Virus record (IMG/VR): IMGVR_UViG_3300047488_000038
Location: 1-26,664 of that record
Strand: one strand, 5' to 3'
From: a virus
Length of the DNA: 26,664 bases
Positions within the stretch are counted from its first letter, which is position 1. Every line of letters starts with the position of its first letter. Below the pieces are notes generated by a model. It was not told the DNA's origin and searched no databases. It worked only from the letters and a program-made list of their open reading frames with translations. Position numbers and translations under genes: made by a program. Shown here in pieces: positions 7,928 through 14,088 of the stretch.

Positions 7928-8772
7928 TTCTTTTTCCTTAATTTTATTTGTAATTCTAACAGTTCTCTATCGTCCCTGCTAATACCGCTTAATTTAATCA
8001 ATGTACCTAATGTGGGCCCATGTCCTTGACGCCACGCATGTAAGGTACTTTTTTCTTTTTTAGTTTTATAGGGCCAATGTTTTAGCATCAAATGTACTGC
8101 ACTTTGTATGCCAACTGCACTACATGTTGCCCATGCAATCGTACGCCAAACATCATAATCTCCTTGTAAGTGCCCAACTTTATTTTTAATCCTAGTCAAC
8201 AATTCATCAACATAATATTGGTCAACTTCTATAGGTTCATATGTTGTTTGTGGAATGTTATCATACTTAGTATGTTCTTCAAGCATGAGATTTAGCCAAT
8301 ATACAAGTATCTGTTCTGGTAATTCTAATACATTAACTTCACTAGGCTTTTTGATCCATACATATTCACGCCCATCATTTAATGTACTTGGTGGCAATAT
8401 GCTTTGTGTGTTAGTCCAACGAAACTCTAGTTTGTTGACAACCTTGCGTTTCAATACATCCCAATATATCTCTGGTATTGTAAACGCAGCCTGCATACGA
8501 TATTCTTTGCCACTAGTCCACATCACAGTATCTAAACTTGTGATATCAATCTCTGGAAAAGTATTGTTGAAATGGTCTATTGCTTCAATGCCATCAAAGT
8601 CAATGGCACAAAGCCCAGCACTAGCTGGGCCTAATACAACGCCAATATTGTTTGTTGTGATTTCACTTAATGTATGTGGATGTTTTTGCCAACCATTACC
8701 AATCGGCACCTTCTCACCATTCTTGATGTTAACATAACGCCATGGTAAATTACTCAATTCTTTGTTTATCAT
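7924..8772 (-). CDS. AEP-type DNA primase (Prim-Pol domain plus PriCT-like C-terminus)
   Basis: 282 aa from the ATG at 8772, chosen because AAAGGA is seven bases upstream; an ATG at 8778 is only one base from it. Residue numbers below are from 8778. The N-terminal half matches bifunctional primase/polymerase domains: KVPIGNGWQKHP (23-34), LCAIDFDG (56-63) with the metal-binding D60 and D62, TSGKEYRMQAAF (88-99), and EFRWTNTQSILPPS (118-131). Residues 205-265 (DYDVWRTIAWATCS, then HAWRQGHG) resemble the PriCT_2 module. The expected role is synthesis of primers for replication. It overlaps the 35-aa membrane-protein gene upstream by 23 bases and the helicase downstream by four. Confidence 0.8.
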   Translation of the reverse strand: MINKELSNLPWRYVNIKNGEKVPIGNGWQKHPHTLSEITTNNIGVVLGPASAGLCAIDFDGIEAIDHFNNTFPEIDITSLDTVMWTSGKEYRMQAAFTIPEIYWDVLKRKVVNKLEFRWTNTQSILPPSTLNDGREYVWIKKPSEVNVLELPEQILVYWLNLMLEEHTKYDNIPQTTYEPIEVDQYYVDELLTRIKNKVGHLQGDYDVWRTIAWATCSAVGIQSAVHLMLKHWPYKTKKEKSTLHAWRQGHGPTLGTLIKLSGISRDDRELLELQIKLRKKK

Positions 8773-8857
8773 TGACATATCCTTTCAATACATGTATCGT
8801 ATACAATTCTAATACAATCACACTAACTGCCCATATTAATAATAATGTCGTATACAT
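8750..8857 (-). CDS. 35-aa predicted single-pass membrane peptide
   Basis: Starts at the ATG at 8857 with AAAGGAAAA upstream and ends at TAA 8750-8752, inside the primase start. The sequence opens MYTTLLLIWAVSVIVLEL, a short hydrophobic helix, followed by a charged tail. It lies directly after the 55-aa membrane protein and overlaps the primase by 23 bases, so it belongs to the same operon. Function is unknown; it is too short for family assignment. The good ribosome-binding site and tight packing argue that it is translated. Confidence 0.55.
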   Translation of the reverse strand: MYTTLLLIWAVSVIVLELYTIHVLKGYVNDKQRIE

Positions 8858-8858
8858 T

Positions 8859-9026
8859 TCATTTTCCTTTCCAACTTTTATAAAGTTCTTGATATCTTTT
8901 TGTTTGTTCACTATTGGATAATGTTTTTATTTTACTGTCACGATTATATTTGTAATCATCATATCCAAGAATGAAAAAACACATTAACAATAATCCATAA
9001 ACTATAAAAAATAGTATCCACATCAT
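8859..9026 (-). CDS. 55-aa predicted membrane protein
   Basis: MMWILFFIVYGLLLMCFFIL (residues 1-20) is a strongly hydrophobic N-terminal helix, followed by a charged tail with DDYKYNRD and YQELYKSWKGK. AAGGAG lies upstream; the second ATG (9023) has the better spacing of six bases, the first gives a four-base ATGA overlap with the preceding gene. It is followed after one base by the 35-aa membrane peptide. Two tiny membrane proteins in a replication operon could anchor or modulate host membrane functions, but nothing in the sequence says which. Family not recognised. Confidence 0.6.
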   Translation of the reverse strand: MMWILFFIVYGLLLMCFFILGYDDYKYNRDSKIKTLSNSEQTKRYQELYKSWKGK

Positions 9027-9184
9027 AGACTCCTTATGTCTTTGCTAATCTGGTCAACGATTTCATTCCACATATCAGCAAGACGATAATCGCCCACATC
9101 TAAAAAATGCCAATAGTTTTCTAGTGCCTCTTCCAACTCTTGTTGTAGGCTCATAACCTTTTCTAAACTTAAATCTTTGCTCAT
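9023..9184 (-). CDS. 53-aa acidic helical protein, first gene of the replication operon
   Basis: Starts at the ATG at 9184, chosen for AAAGGAA seven bases upstream; the open frame continues to 9256 but has no comparable site and would overlap the leader hairpin. The product (MSKDLSLEKVMSLQQELEEA then LENYWHF and ADMWNEIVDQ) looks fully helical and acidic, perhaps a coiled-coil dimer. No family recognised. It is preceded by a long structured leader and followed with overlap by the 55-aa membrane protein, so it opens the primase-helicase operon. Confidence 0.65.
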   Translation of the reverse strand: MSKDLSLEKVMSLQQELEEALENYWHFLDVGDYRLADMWNEIVDQISKDIRSL

Positions 9185-9223
9185 TTCAATTCCTTTTCTA
9201 ATGGTCTTCGTTATGTCAAACTC

Positions 9224-9264
9224 TTGGTAGAGAGTGTGAGTGAGTGCTACCAACACTCACTCAC
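9224..9264 (-). promoter_or_regulatory. Leader with mutually exclusive hairpins before the replication operon
   Basis: A perfect 11-bp stem (9236-9246 with 9254-9264, GTGAGTGAGTG/CACTCACTCAC) encloses a seven-base loop at 9247-9253 (CTACCAA on plus). That whole loop is perfectly complementary to TTGGTAG at 9224-9230. The RNA can therefore form either the 11-bp hairpin, a 7-bp hairpin with a 16-base loop, or, with fraying, a pseudoknot. It lies 40 bases upstream of the ATG at 9184, fitting an RNA switch or protein-binding leader. Confidence 0.5.
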
Positions 9265-9283
9265 GATTGACATTAGAAGGAAT

Positions 9284-9338
9284 GTAACTCTGTCAAAAGT
9301 TACAAGTGTATTTAATCATATTTTACTGTGTCTGTAAA
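9284..9338 (-). promoter_or_regulatory. Sigma70-like promoter with operator-like inverted repeat
   Basis: On the minus strand TTTACA (9338-9333), a 17-base spacer and TTAAAT (9315-9310) make a reasonable host-type promoter for the replication operon. An inverted repeat, GTAACT with 8 bases between it and AGTTAC (9284-9303), covers the predicted start site, where a repressor could bind. Promoter strength is a guess from the hexamers alone. Confidence 0.4.
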
Positions 9339-9377
9339 GTTTTTTGGGTAACTGTTGTAAAAATACAACATCACATG

Positions 9378-9385
9378 TATTTATA
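9378..9385 (-). promoter_or_regulatory. Exact TATAAATA late-promoter-like element
   Basis: Minus-strand TATAAATA, identical to the T4 late -10 element, lies just downstream of the terminator at 9394-9423 and 193 bases before the 53-aa gene. An inverted repeat GTTGTA/TACAAC (9354-9369) follows it. It could give the replication operon a second, late transcript. The same stretch read on plus (TTGTAA, 17 bases, TATTTA) is only a weak promoter candidate for the plus-strand gene. Confidence 0.4.
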
Positions 9386-9393
9386 AAAATGTT

Positions 9394-9423
9394 AAAAAAA
9401 CGCCTAATTAAGGCTGTTTTTTT
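9394..9423. terminator. Bidirectional rho-independent terminator
   Basis: Seven A, a GC-containing stem (CGCCT/AGGCTG with one bulge) and seven or more T form a hairpin with U-tracts on both strands. On minus it separates the replication operon from upstream transcription. On plus it lies directly before the only plus-strand gene. Confidence 0.55.
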
Positions 9424-9444
9424 GTGTTTTTGATAAGTAAGTAT

Positions 9445-9726
9445 ATGAATGATAAAACAATGTTAGAACAAATGTACCGTTGCAAGATAGAACCTACTGG
9501 TGAAATATTACAACGCATACAAGAATTCAAATTGCCCATGAATCCACATGAAACTATAACTTATAGTCGTGAGCGTGAAATGGCAATACTAATGCCCGAA
9601 CCAGAACTAAAACAGTTCTTACATGATTTTGATAACTGGGCAGAGATGCTACAAGTATGTAAAGAACACCCACACATACAAACTGAATATCAACAGTTAA
9701 TGGTATTAGTTAAGTTATTAAGTTAA
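9445..9726 (+). CDS. 93-aa protein, the only plus-strand gene
   Basis: Read from the ATG at 9445; an in-frame GTG at 9424 inside the terminator T-tract would give 100 aa. The ribosome-binding site is weak. Protein composition looks genuine (Glu/Gln/Met/Pro-rich, no low complexity), with no competing minus-strand frame: EPTGEILQRIQEFKLPMNPH, then LKQFLHDFDNWAEMLQVCKE. It is probably helical and soluble; no family recognised. It is boxed between two terminators and is convergent with the 101-aa gene at 9746. Its isolation and reversed direction suggest separate regulation, perhaps as an early regulator, but that is inference from position only. Confidence 0.65.
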   Translation: MNDKTMLEQMYRCKIEPTGEILQRIQEFKLPMNPHETITYSREREMAILMPEPELKQFLHDFDNWAEMLQVCKEHPHIQTEYQQLMVLVKLLS

Positions 9727-9744
9727 AAGCCCTTTCGGGCTTTT
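9725..9744. terminator. Bidirectional terminator between convergent genes
   Basis: AAAAGCCC, loop TTTC, GGGCTTTT forms a perfect 8-bp stem with a tetraloop. On plus it is followed by a long T-rich stretch, so it should end the plus-strand gene efficiently. On minus the tract is shorter but still serves the 101-aa gene that stops two bases away. Confidence 0.85.
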
Positions 9745-9745
9745 A

Positions 9746-10051
9746 TTATTTTTCTTTTACGATTACTTCAATGTCGTAATGTTTTTTTAATGTTGACCAA
9801 TGAGTAGTTTTTTCATATGCTTCTACATCATCGTACGCTGACCTAACACATCTTTTAATTATATCTTGCAAAAACAATAATTTTTGTTCTTCTTCTTCTG
9901 CGTATGCTTTCGCTATTTTAGTTGGCTTAGTTTGTCTTGAAATCTCAAGAACCTTTCTATCCATATCTTCAATTATATCAATTAAATTAATTTTTTTAGT
10001 AGTTGGATTTATTATCTGTTCTACTAAAATTTCATGATTTAAGTTTGTCAT
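9746..10051 (-). CDS. 101-aa hypothetical protein
   Basis: Starts at the ATG at 10051 with AAGGAAATGAA upstream. The chain is charged and mostly helical: residues 21-33 (INLIDIIEDMDRK), then AKAYAEEEEQKLLFLQDI and YDDVEAYEKTTHWSTL. No motif or family recognised. It is a single-gene unit: two TATAAT elements lie upstream at 10087 and 10169, and the shared terminator follows. The host-type promoters suggest early expression. Role unknown. Confidence 0.7.
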   Translation of the reverse strand: MTNLNHEILVEQIINPTTKKINLIDIIEDMDRKVLEISRQTKPTKIAKAYAEEEEQKLLFLQDIIKRCVRSAYDDVEAYEKTTHWSTLKKHYDIEVIVKEK

Positions 10052-10086
10052 TTCATTTCCTTAATGTCTGCTCTCGCATTAAAGTA

Positions 10087-10174
10087 ATTATACAATAGAT
10101 GTAGGTAAACACAATGCTATTAGGGCAAAGTGAAAAACTGGCACGCAATGGCGCCGTATATTGAGTATATTATA
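10087..10174 (-). promoter_or_regulatory. Two TATAAT elements upstream of the 101-aa gene
   Basis: On minus, exact TATAAT boxes lie at 10092-10087 and 10174-10169. The first has TTGTGT 16 bases upstream, a poor -35; the second has no clear -35. Both lie between the terminator at 10204-10230 and the gene start at 10051. The intervening bases (about 10093-10168) hold no gene that I can see. Confidence 0.4.
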
Positions 10175-10203
10175 CCTTGATTTAACATACAAGCATTTAG
10201 GGT

Positions 10204-10230
10204 AAAAAAAAGCCTGCTAATTGCAGGCTT
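10204..10230 (-). terminator. Rho-independent terminator ending the structural block / RNA candidate
   Basis: On minus, AAGCCTGC, loop AATTA, GCAGGCTT and then a run of T form an 8-bp GC-rich stem with a strong U-tract. It ends transcription that has passed the fibre and membrane-protein genes, or the RNA candidate at 10243-10389. Confidence 0.85.
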
Positions 10231-10242
10231 AATTGTTTACAT

Positions 10243-10389
10243 CTGTGATTATTATTTTAATTCTGTCACAGGATATAAGATGTAGATGGGCAATAACATC
10301 AGGAAATAACATCTAATGGCATTAGATTACTTAAACAACGACCTTCACAACATGTGACAGGGTTAACGGAACTTCATTGCCCATCTACA
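10243..10389 (-). ncRNA. Structured RNA candidate with crossing helices
   Basis: Perfect inverted repeats: 14 bp (10281-10294 with 10376-10389, TGTAGATGGGCAAT), 8 bp (10263-10270 with 10353-10360, CTGTCACA) and a local hairpin (10311-10318 with 10320-10327). The 14-bp and 8-bp helices cross, giving a pseudoknot topology. The segment at 10266-10271 can instead pair with 10243-10248. A late-promoter-like AATAAATA lies four bases before the first helix, and a strong terminator follows at 10204-10230. There is no convincing reading frame inside. It may be an independent small RNA of about 185 nt or a structured 3' UTR. It matches no RNA family I can recall. Confidence 0.5.
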
Positions 10390-10393
10390 CATA

Positions 10394-10401
10394 TATTTAT
10401 T
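10394..10401 (-). promoter_or_regulatory. AATAAATA late-promoter-like element before the RNA candidate
   Basis: Minus-strand GAATAAATATATG overlaps the stop of the 69-aa gene. A start five or six bases downstream would fall on the first base of the 14-bp helix at 10389, as expected for a promoter of a discrete RNA. Confidence 0.4.
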
Positions 10402-10606
10402 CTTTATTTTTGAATGTAACTTTTGGTGGGAAGAATTGTATTTCTTCAATACTATTCGCCCTACGCCCAATAATGCGTATACCACACCATACACCAGCAA
10501 GAAATGTCATTATCGTTAAAAATACAACAGCGACAACAAGAACCTCTACCACTTGACTTAACCAAGTAGGTAGAGATTTGATAAAAGCCATTAACATTTC
10601 CAACAT
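10397..10606 (-). CDS. 69-aa single-pass membrane protein, possible holin
   Basis: Residues 18-45 (VVEVLVVAVVFLTIMTFLAG and onward) form one long membrane helix, followed by a basic stretch (GRRA) and a charged tail ending FKNKE. It starts two bases after the fibre stop, so it is coupled to the late operon. Size, single helix and place after the tail fibre are compatible with a holin or other lysis-helper protein, but no endolysin is visible beside it and small membrane proteins carry little family signal. A second open frame over the same bases lacks a plausible composition and was not kept. Confidence 0.6.
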   Translation of the reverse strand: MLEMLMAFIKSLPTWLSQVVEVLVVAVVFLTIMTFLAGVWCGIRIIGRRANSIEEIQFFPPKVTFKNKE

Positions 10607-10608
10607 GA

Positions 10609-13600
10609 TTATACCGCACTATTGTCGTGGACATAACTCCAACGAGCGTTTGTTGTATCCCAGAACGCAATCATGCCATTTGGATTACCACCACTAGCAC
10701 TATCGCTTACAGCAGCCATCCAACCAATCTGTCCTGTGATTGCTGTTAATGCCGCCGCCGTATAACTACTAAGTTTCATGAAACCATTAGTATCAATCTT
10801 AACATTGTCTGCTGTAAGTTCGCCATTAGTGTTAACCGCACCGTTAGCATAAATGTTTGTATTGGCTGTGCTGAACTGTGTAGCATTAACCAAACCATTA
10901 CTATAGATAGTTGTGTTTGAGTTAACAATAGCATTACCAGTTATATTAATGTTACCACTAACATTGATATTAGCAGAAGTCAATTCAATTTTACTTAAAC
11001 TTTGACCTGTCGTGCCAACTCCACTAGCATCCAATGTTAATCTGCCGCCTATATTACCTGCATTATCATTGTATGTAACTGAACTTGATATTTGGTTAAG
11101 ACTTGTAGCAACATTATTACTATTAACTAAAAAGTTAAAAACTGCAACTTCGTCACCTGCAAGTACTGGGCTTTGATTAGCAAAACTGTTTCCTCGGGCA
11201 CGCTGAAAAAACATTGCCCCTACTTGACTACTTAATGAAGTGTACTGGTTAAATCTAAATGGGCTGAATCCACCACTAGTATTAACATTACTTAATGCAA
11301 CTGCAAATTGTGTGTCAACTAAACTTACAGAACTATTAACTGTTTTATCACCGGTAATTGTCACAAATGAATTACTACTTGCATTACCTAATGTTACATT
11401 ACCTTTAACATCAAGTAATCCATTTGTTAATAAATTGCCACCAGTAATATTGCCTGTAGCGGTAATTAATCCACTTGCACCTAAATTACCAACATTACTA
11501 TTACCAGTTATATTTGCAGTACCAGTTATATTAGCATTACCTGAAAGAATTATATTGGCTGCATTAACTGTTTTAGCAAATGATACATTACCATTACTCC
11601 AAAAATTATGTGAAAAACCCGTATTTGCAGTACCTGTTTGTGTAGTTTGTGCAACTATAAATTGTAAGCCATATGGTATATTTGCTGTATTAGCAGTATA
11701 CGCCGCATCTACTTTAGCACGAATTATTGCAGGTAATGTTGTGCTTAATCCAGTACCATTGTGTGCAAAAAATATCAATGTTCCCACATTAGCATTAGGT
11801 TGTACACTTGTTGAATTTGCAACATTTGTTTCATATCTAGCAAATGTAATACGGCAATCTTGTTGCGGACTACCTATACTATTAAAACGCAATGCATTTG
11901 TTTGAGTAATTAATGGGAAAACATTCACTAGTGCATTAGTATCAGCACTAATTTGAACTAAATTACTGTTATTATTTGCACTAAAATTTATGTTACCATT
12001 TGCAGATGGTATACTGACATTACTTGTGCCATTAGCGAGTATAGATTGAGTCGCTGGCGTTGCAAATACGCCATTACCATAAAGAATGTTACTTGCATTG
12101 CCGTCTAAATTAATTGTAGCAATATTACCTAAACCAGTAATATTACCAACTGCAATATTGCTTAAGTTGCCACCATTACCGCTAAAACTAGCGGCATTGA
12201 CATTATTGCTAAAGTTTACATTACCATTTGCATAGAAACTATGTGCGATGAAAGCATTACTACTATTCACTACATCCATTTCAAAGCCAATTGGCATGAC
12301 ATTACCTGGACCACCATAACTGCTGTCTACTTTAGCGCCAAATGTAGCAATTCTGCTGTTTAATGAACCAGTAGCACTACCACCAGCACGCCATTCAATG
12401 TTACCTAAATAATCACTTGCTGCCACATTACTGCGAACATCGCCATTACCTCGTCTACGATTGATACGAATTGCGCTTGCTTGACTTTGCGTAGTGTTAC
12501 CATATATGAATGCACCTATTGCAGGAGCACTTGTTTGTGATCCAACAATCGCAGTCAATCCACCTTGACCAACACTTAAACTGGTTCCTGTACCTGTGTT
12601 GGGATTGGTTAAATCACTTGAAGTTTCAAAAACTTGAACTGTATAAGTGCCGGGAACGACATTACTACCAGGAGCCCCATAACCACTCATTGCTTGTTTA
12701 CCAGCATAAATGGTATTACCAGTATTCAAATCATTACCATAATATAATTGATTCCAAGTTATGTTATCAATGTTGTAATCCCAATTGGTAACATAACTGC
12801 CTTCGTTAAAAGTATAATTTGATGATGTTTTTAATAAACTTACATTACTTGTTGTGCCAGGTATGGCGGCTGTATTTGGATTAAAATTAAATAAAGTTAA
12901 ATTACTAGTATTACCTACCTGCAATGATAATAAATTACCAAGACTTGTAATATTAGGTTGGTTACTTACAGTTACATTACCAGCAAAGTTTGCAAAGTTA
13001 GCATTTCCTGTAATGTTGCTAACATTAATATTGCTTAGACCGCTTCCATCTCCATTAAATATGCCAGTGGTACTAGTAATATTACCAGTAACTGTAACAT
13101 TGACTAATGTACCAACACTTGTAATATTTGGCTGTGCTGAATTAGTAACATTGCCAGCGAAATTTGCGAAGTTAGAATTTGCTACTGAATTAGGAGCAAT
13201 TAATGCGTCATATGTTATTTCACCTGTAGTGTTGTTATAAAACAACATGTTTGCTGTATTGGCATTACGCACAGGCTTAACTGTAAATGTATTTGCAGTT
13301 GTTTGGTTTAGTACGGATCCAGTAGCATTTAATATAATACTGTTATTTGCTTGACTCATGAATCCTGCGTCTTTACCAACAGCAATACTATTTGAACCCT
13401 GACTAGTAAAGCCGGCACCACCACCAATAGCAACACTATAGTTGCCTTGGTCATTTCTACCCGTTTCTTTACCTATAGCAACCCCTGCGTAGCCTTGATT
13501 ATTACTAGCCGCTGAGTTACCAATTGCAACACTAAATCCTGTTTGATTATTACTACCGGCATTATGTCCAATGGCAATAGCATAACCATAAATATTACCT

Positions 13601-14079
13601 TGATTAGTTTGTCCAGCCTTTTCGCCAACCGCTATAGATTTAAGTAATTGATTAGTTTGCCCTGCATTCGCACCAATTGCAACTTGGTCAACAGAAACGA
13701 CCATAACATTAGCATTGCCATTTACTCCAAATGTAATATTGCCATTAGCAACAGGAATGCTTACATTGCTTGTTCCATTAACTAAATTACCTGAAAAGTT
13801 AGCATAGTTTGCGGTATTTGCTGTATTTGCGGTATTTGCTGTATTTGCGGTAACATTGCTTAAATATCCACCATCACCAACAAAATACCCATTTGCTTCA
13901 ATATTACCATTAGCAGTAATAGTTCCATTTGCAATAATGTTTTGTACTGTGTTGCCACCATCTGTGCCAACATTTAAGAATGCTTCAACATTTGCATTAC
14001 CATATGGTTGTTGTGGTGCAACAGCGCCAGCAGTAGTGCTGTATAATGTTGTGTAATTGCTTGTATTAGTTACTGGCAT
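10609..14079 (-). CDS. Long tail-fibre protein with YadA-like repeats
   Basis: 1156 aa, Asn/Thr/Gly/Ala-rich. Residues 65-76 and 339-351 carry FVGDGGYLSNV and IFNGDGSGLSNI, repeats typical of cyanophage fibres. Residues 133-250 hold seven repeats of about 18 aa (VAIGANAGQTNQ, IAVGEKAGQTNQ, IAIGHNAGSNNQ and so on) like the left-handed beta-roll of YadA heads. NFANFAGNV is duplicated (303-311, 361-369). The C-terminus (GMIAFWDTTNARWSYVHDNS) is a common phage fibre end. It should be a trimeric receptor-binding fibre. The neck gene precedes it by nine bases, and the 69-aa membrane gene follows. An in-frame tandem repeat encodes residues 78-91. Confidence 0.85.
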   Translation of the reverse strand: MPVTNTSNYTTLYSTTAGAVAPQQPYGNANVEAFLNVGTDGGNTVQNIIANGTITANGNIEANGYFVGDGGYLSNVTANTANTANTANTANYANFSGNLVNGTSNVSIPVANGNITFGVNGNANVMVVSVDQVAIGANAGQTNQLLKSIAVGEKAGQTNQGNIYGYAIAIGHNAGSNNQTGFSVAIGNSAASNNQGYAGVAIGKETGRNDQGNYSVAIGGGAGFTSQGSNSIAVGKDAGFMSQANNSIILNATGSVLNQTTANTFTVKPVRNANTANMLFYNNTTGEITYDALIAPNSVANSNFANFAGNVTNSAQPNITSVGTLVNVTVTGNITSTTGIFNGDGSGLSNINVSNITGNANFANFAGNVTVSNQPNITSLGNLLSLQVGNTSNLTLFNFNPNTAAIPGTTSNVSLLKTSSNYTFNEGSYVTNWDYNIDNITWNQLYYGNDLNTGNTIYAGKQAMSGYGAPGSNVVPGTYTVQVFETSSDLTNPNTGTGTSLSVGQGGLTAIVGSQTSAPAIGAFIYGNTTQSQASAIRINRRRGNGDVRSNVAASDYLGNIEWRAGGSATGSLNSRIATFGAKVDSSYGGPGNVMPIGFEMDVVNSSNAFIAHSFYANGNVNFSNNVNAASFSGNGGNLSNIAVGNITGLGNIATINLDGNASNILYGNGVFATPATQSILANGTSNVSIPSANGNINFSANNNSNLVQISADTNALVNVFPLITQTNALRFNSIGSPQQDCRITFARYETNVANSTSVQPNANVGTLIFFAHNGTGLSTTLPAIIRAKVDAAYTANTANIPYGLQFIVAQTTQTGTANTGFSHNFWSNGNVSFAKTVNAANIILSGNANITGTANITGNSNVGNLGASGLITATGNITGGNLLTNGLLDVKGNVTLGNASSNSFVTITGDKTVNSSVSLVDTQFAVALSNVNTSGGFSPFRFNQYTSLSSQVGAMFFQRARGNSFANQSPVLAGDEVAVFNFLVNSNNVATSLNQISSSVTYNDNAGNIGGRLTLDASGVGTTGQSLSKIELTSANINVSGNINITGNAIVNSNTTIYSNGLVNATQFSTANTNIYANGAVNTNGELTADNVKIDTNGFMKLSSYTAAALTAITGQIGWMAAVSDSASGGNPNGMIAFWDTTNARWSYVHDNSAV
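13811..13852. repeat. In-frame tandem repeat inside the fibre gene
   Basis: An 18-bp unit (GCGGTATTTGCTGTATTT) is present twice and partly a third time; at a looser level it is five 9-bp units encoding Ala-Asn-Thr on the minus strand. Because units are multiples of three, slippage would change fibre length without breaking the frame. Confidence 0.8.
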
Positions 14080-14088
14080 GTTTTTTCC

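Noticed and set aside
10243-10389. tRNA, tmRNA or a known marine-phage riboswitch such as wcaG/manA
   Set aside because: No cloverleaf, no T-loop, no CCA end, and the helices do not match motifs I can recall.
10461-10670. Second 69-aa minus-strand frame overlapping the fibre end and membrane gene
   Set aside because: Cys/Trp-rich off-frame product; the other frame has a membrane helix and starts two bases after the fibre stop.
11240-11905. 221-aa open frame on plus inside the fibre gene
   Set aside because: Leu/Val/Pro-rich antisense shadow of an Asn/Thr-rich repeat gene; no ribosome-binding site and no family resemblance.
10609-14079. Bacterial YadA-type autotransporter adhesin
   Set aside because: No signal peptide and no membrane anchor; C-terminus is a phage-fibre type and the gene lies in a phage late operon.
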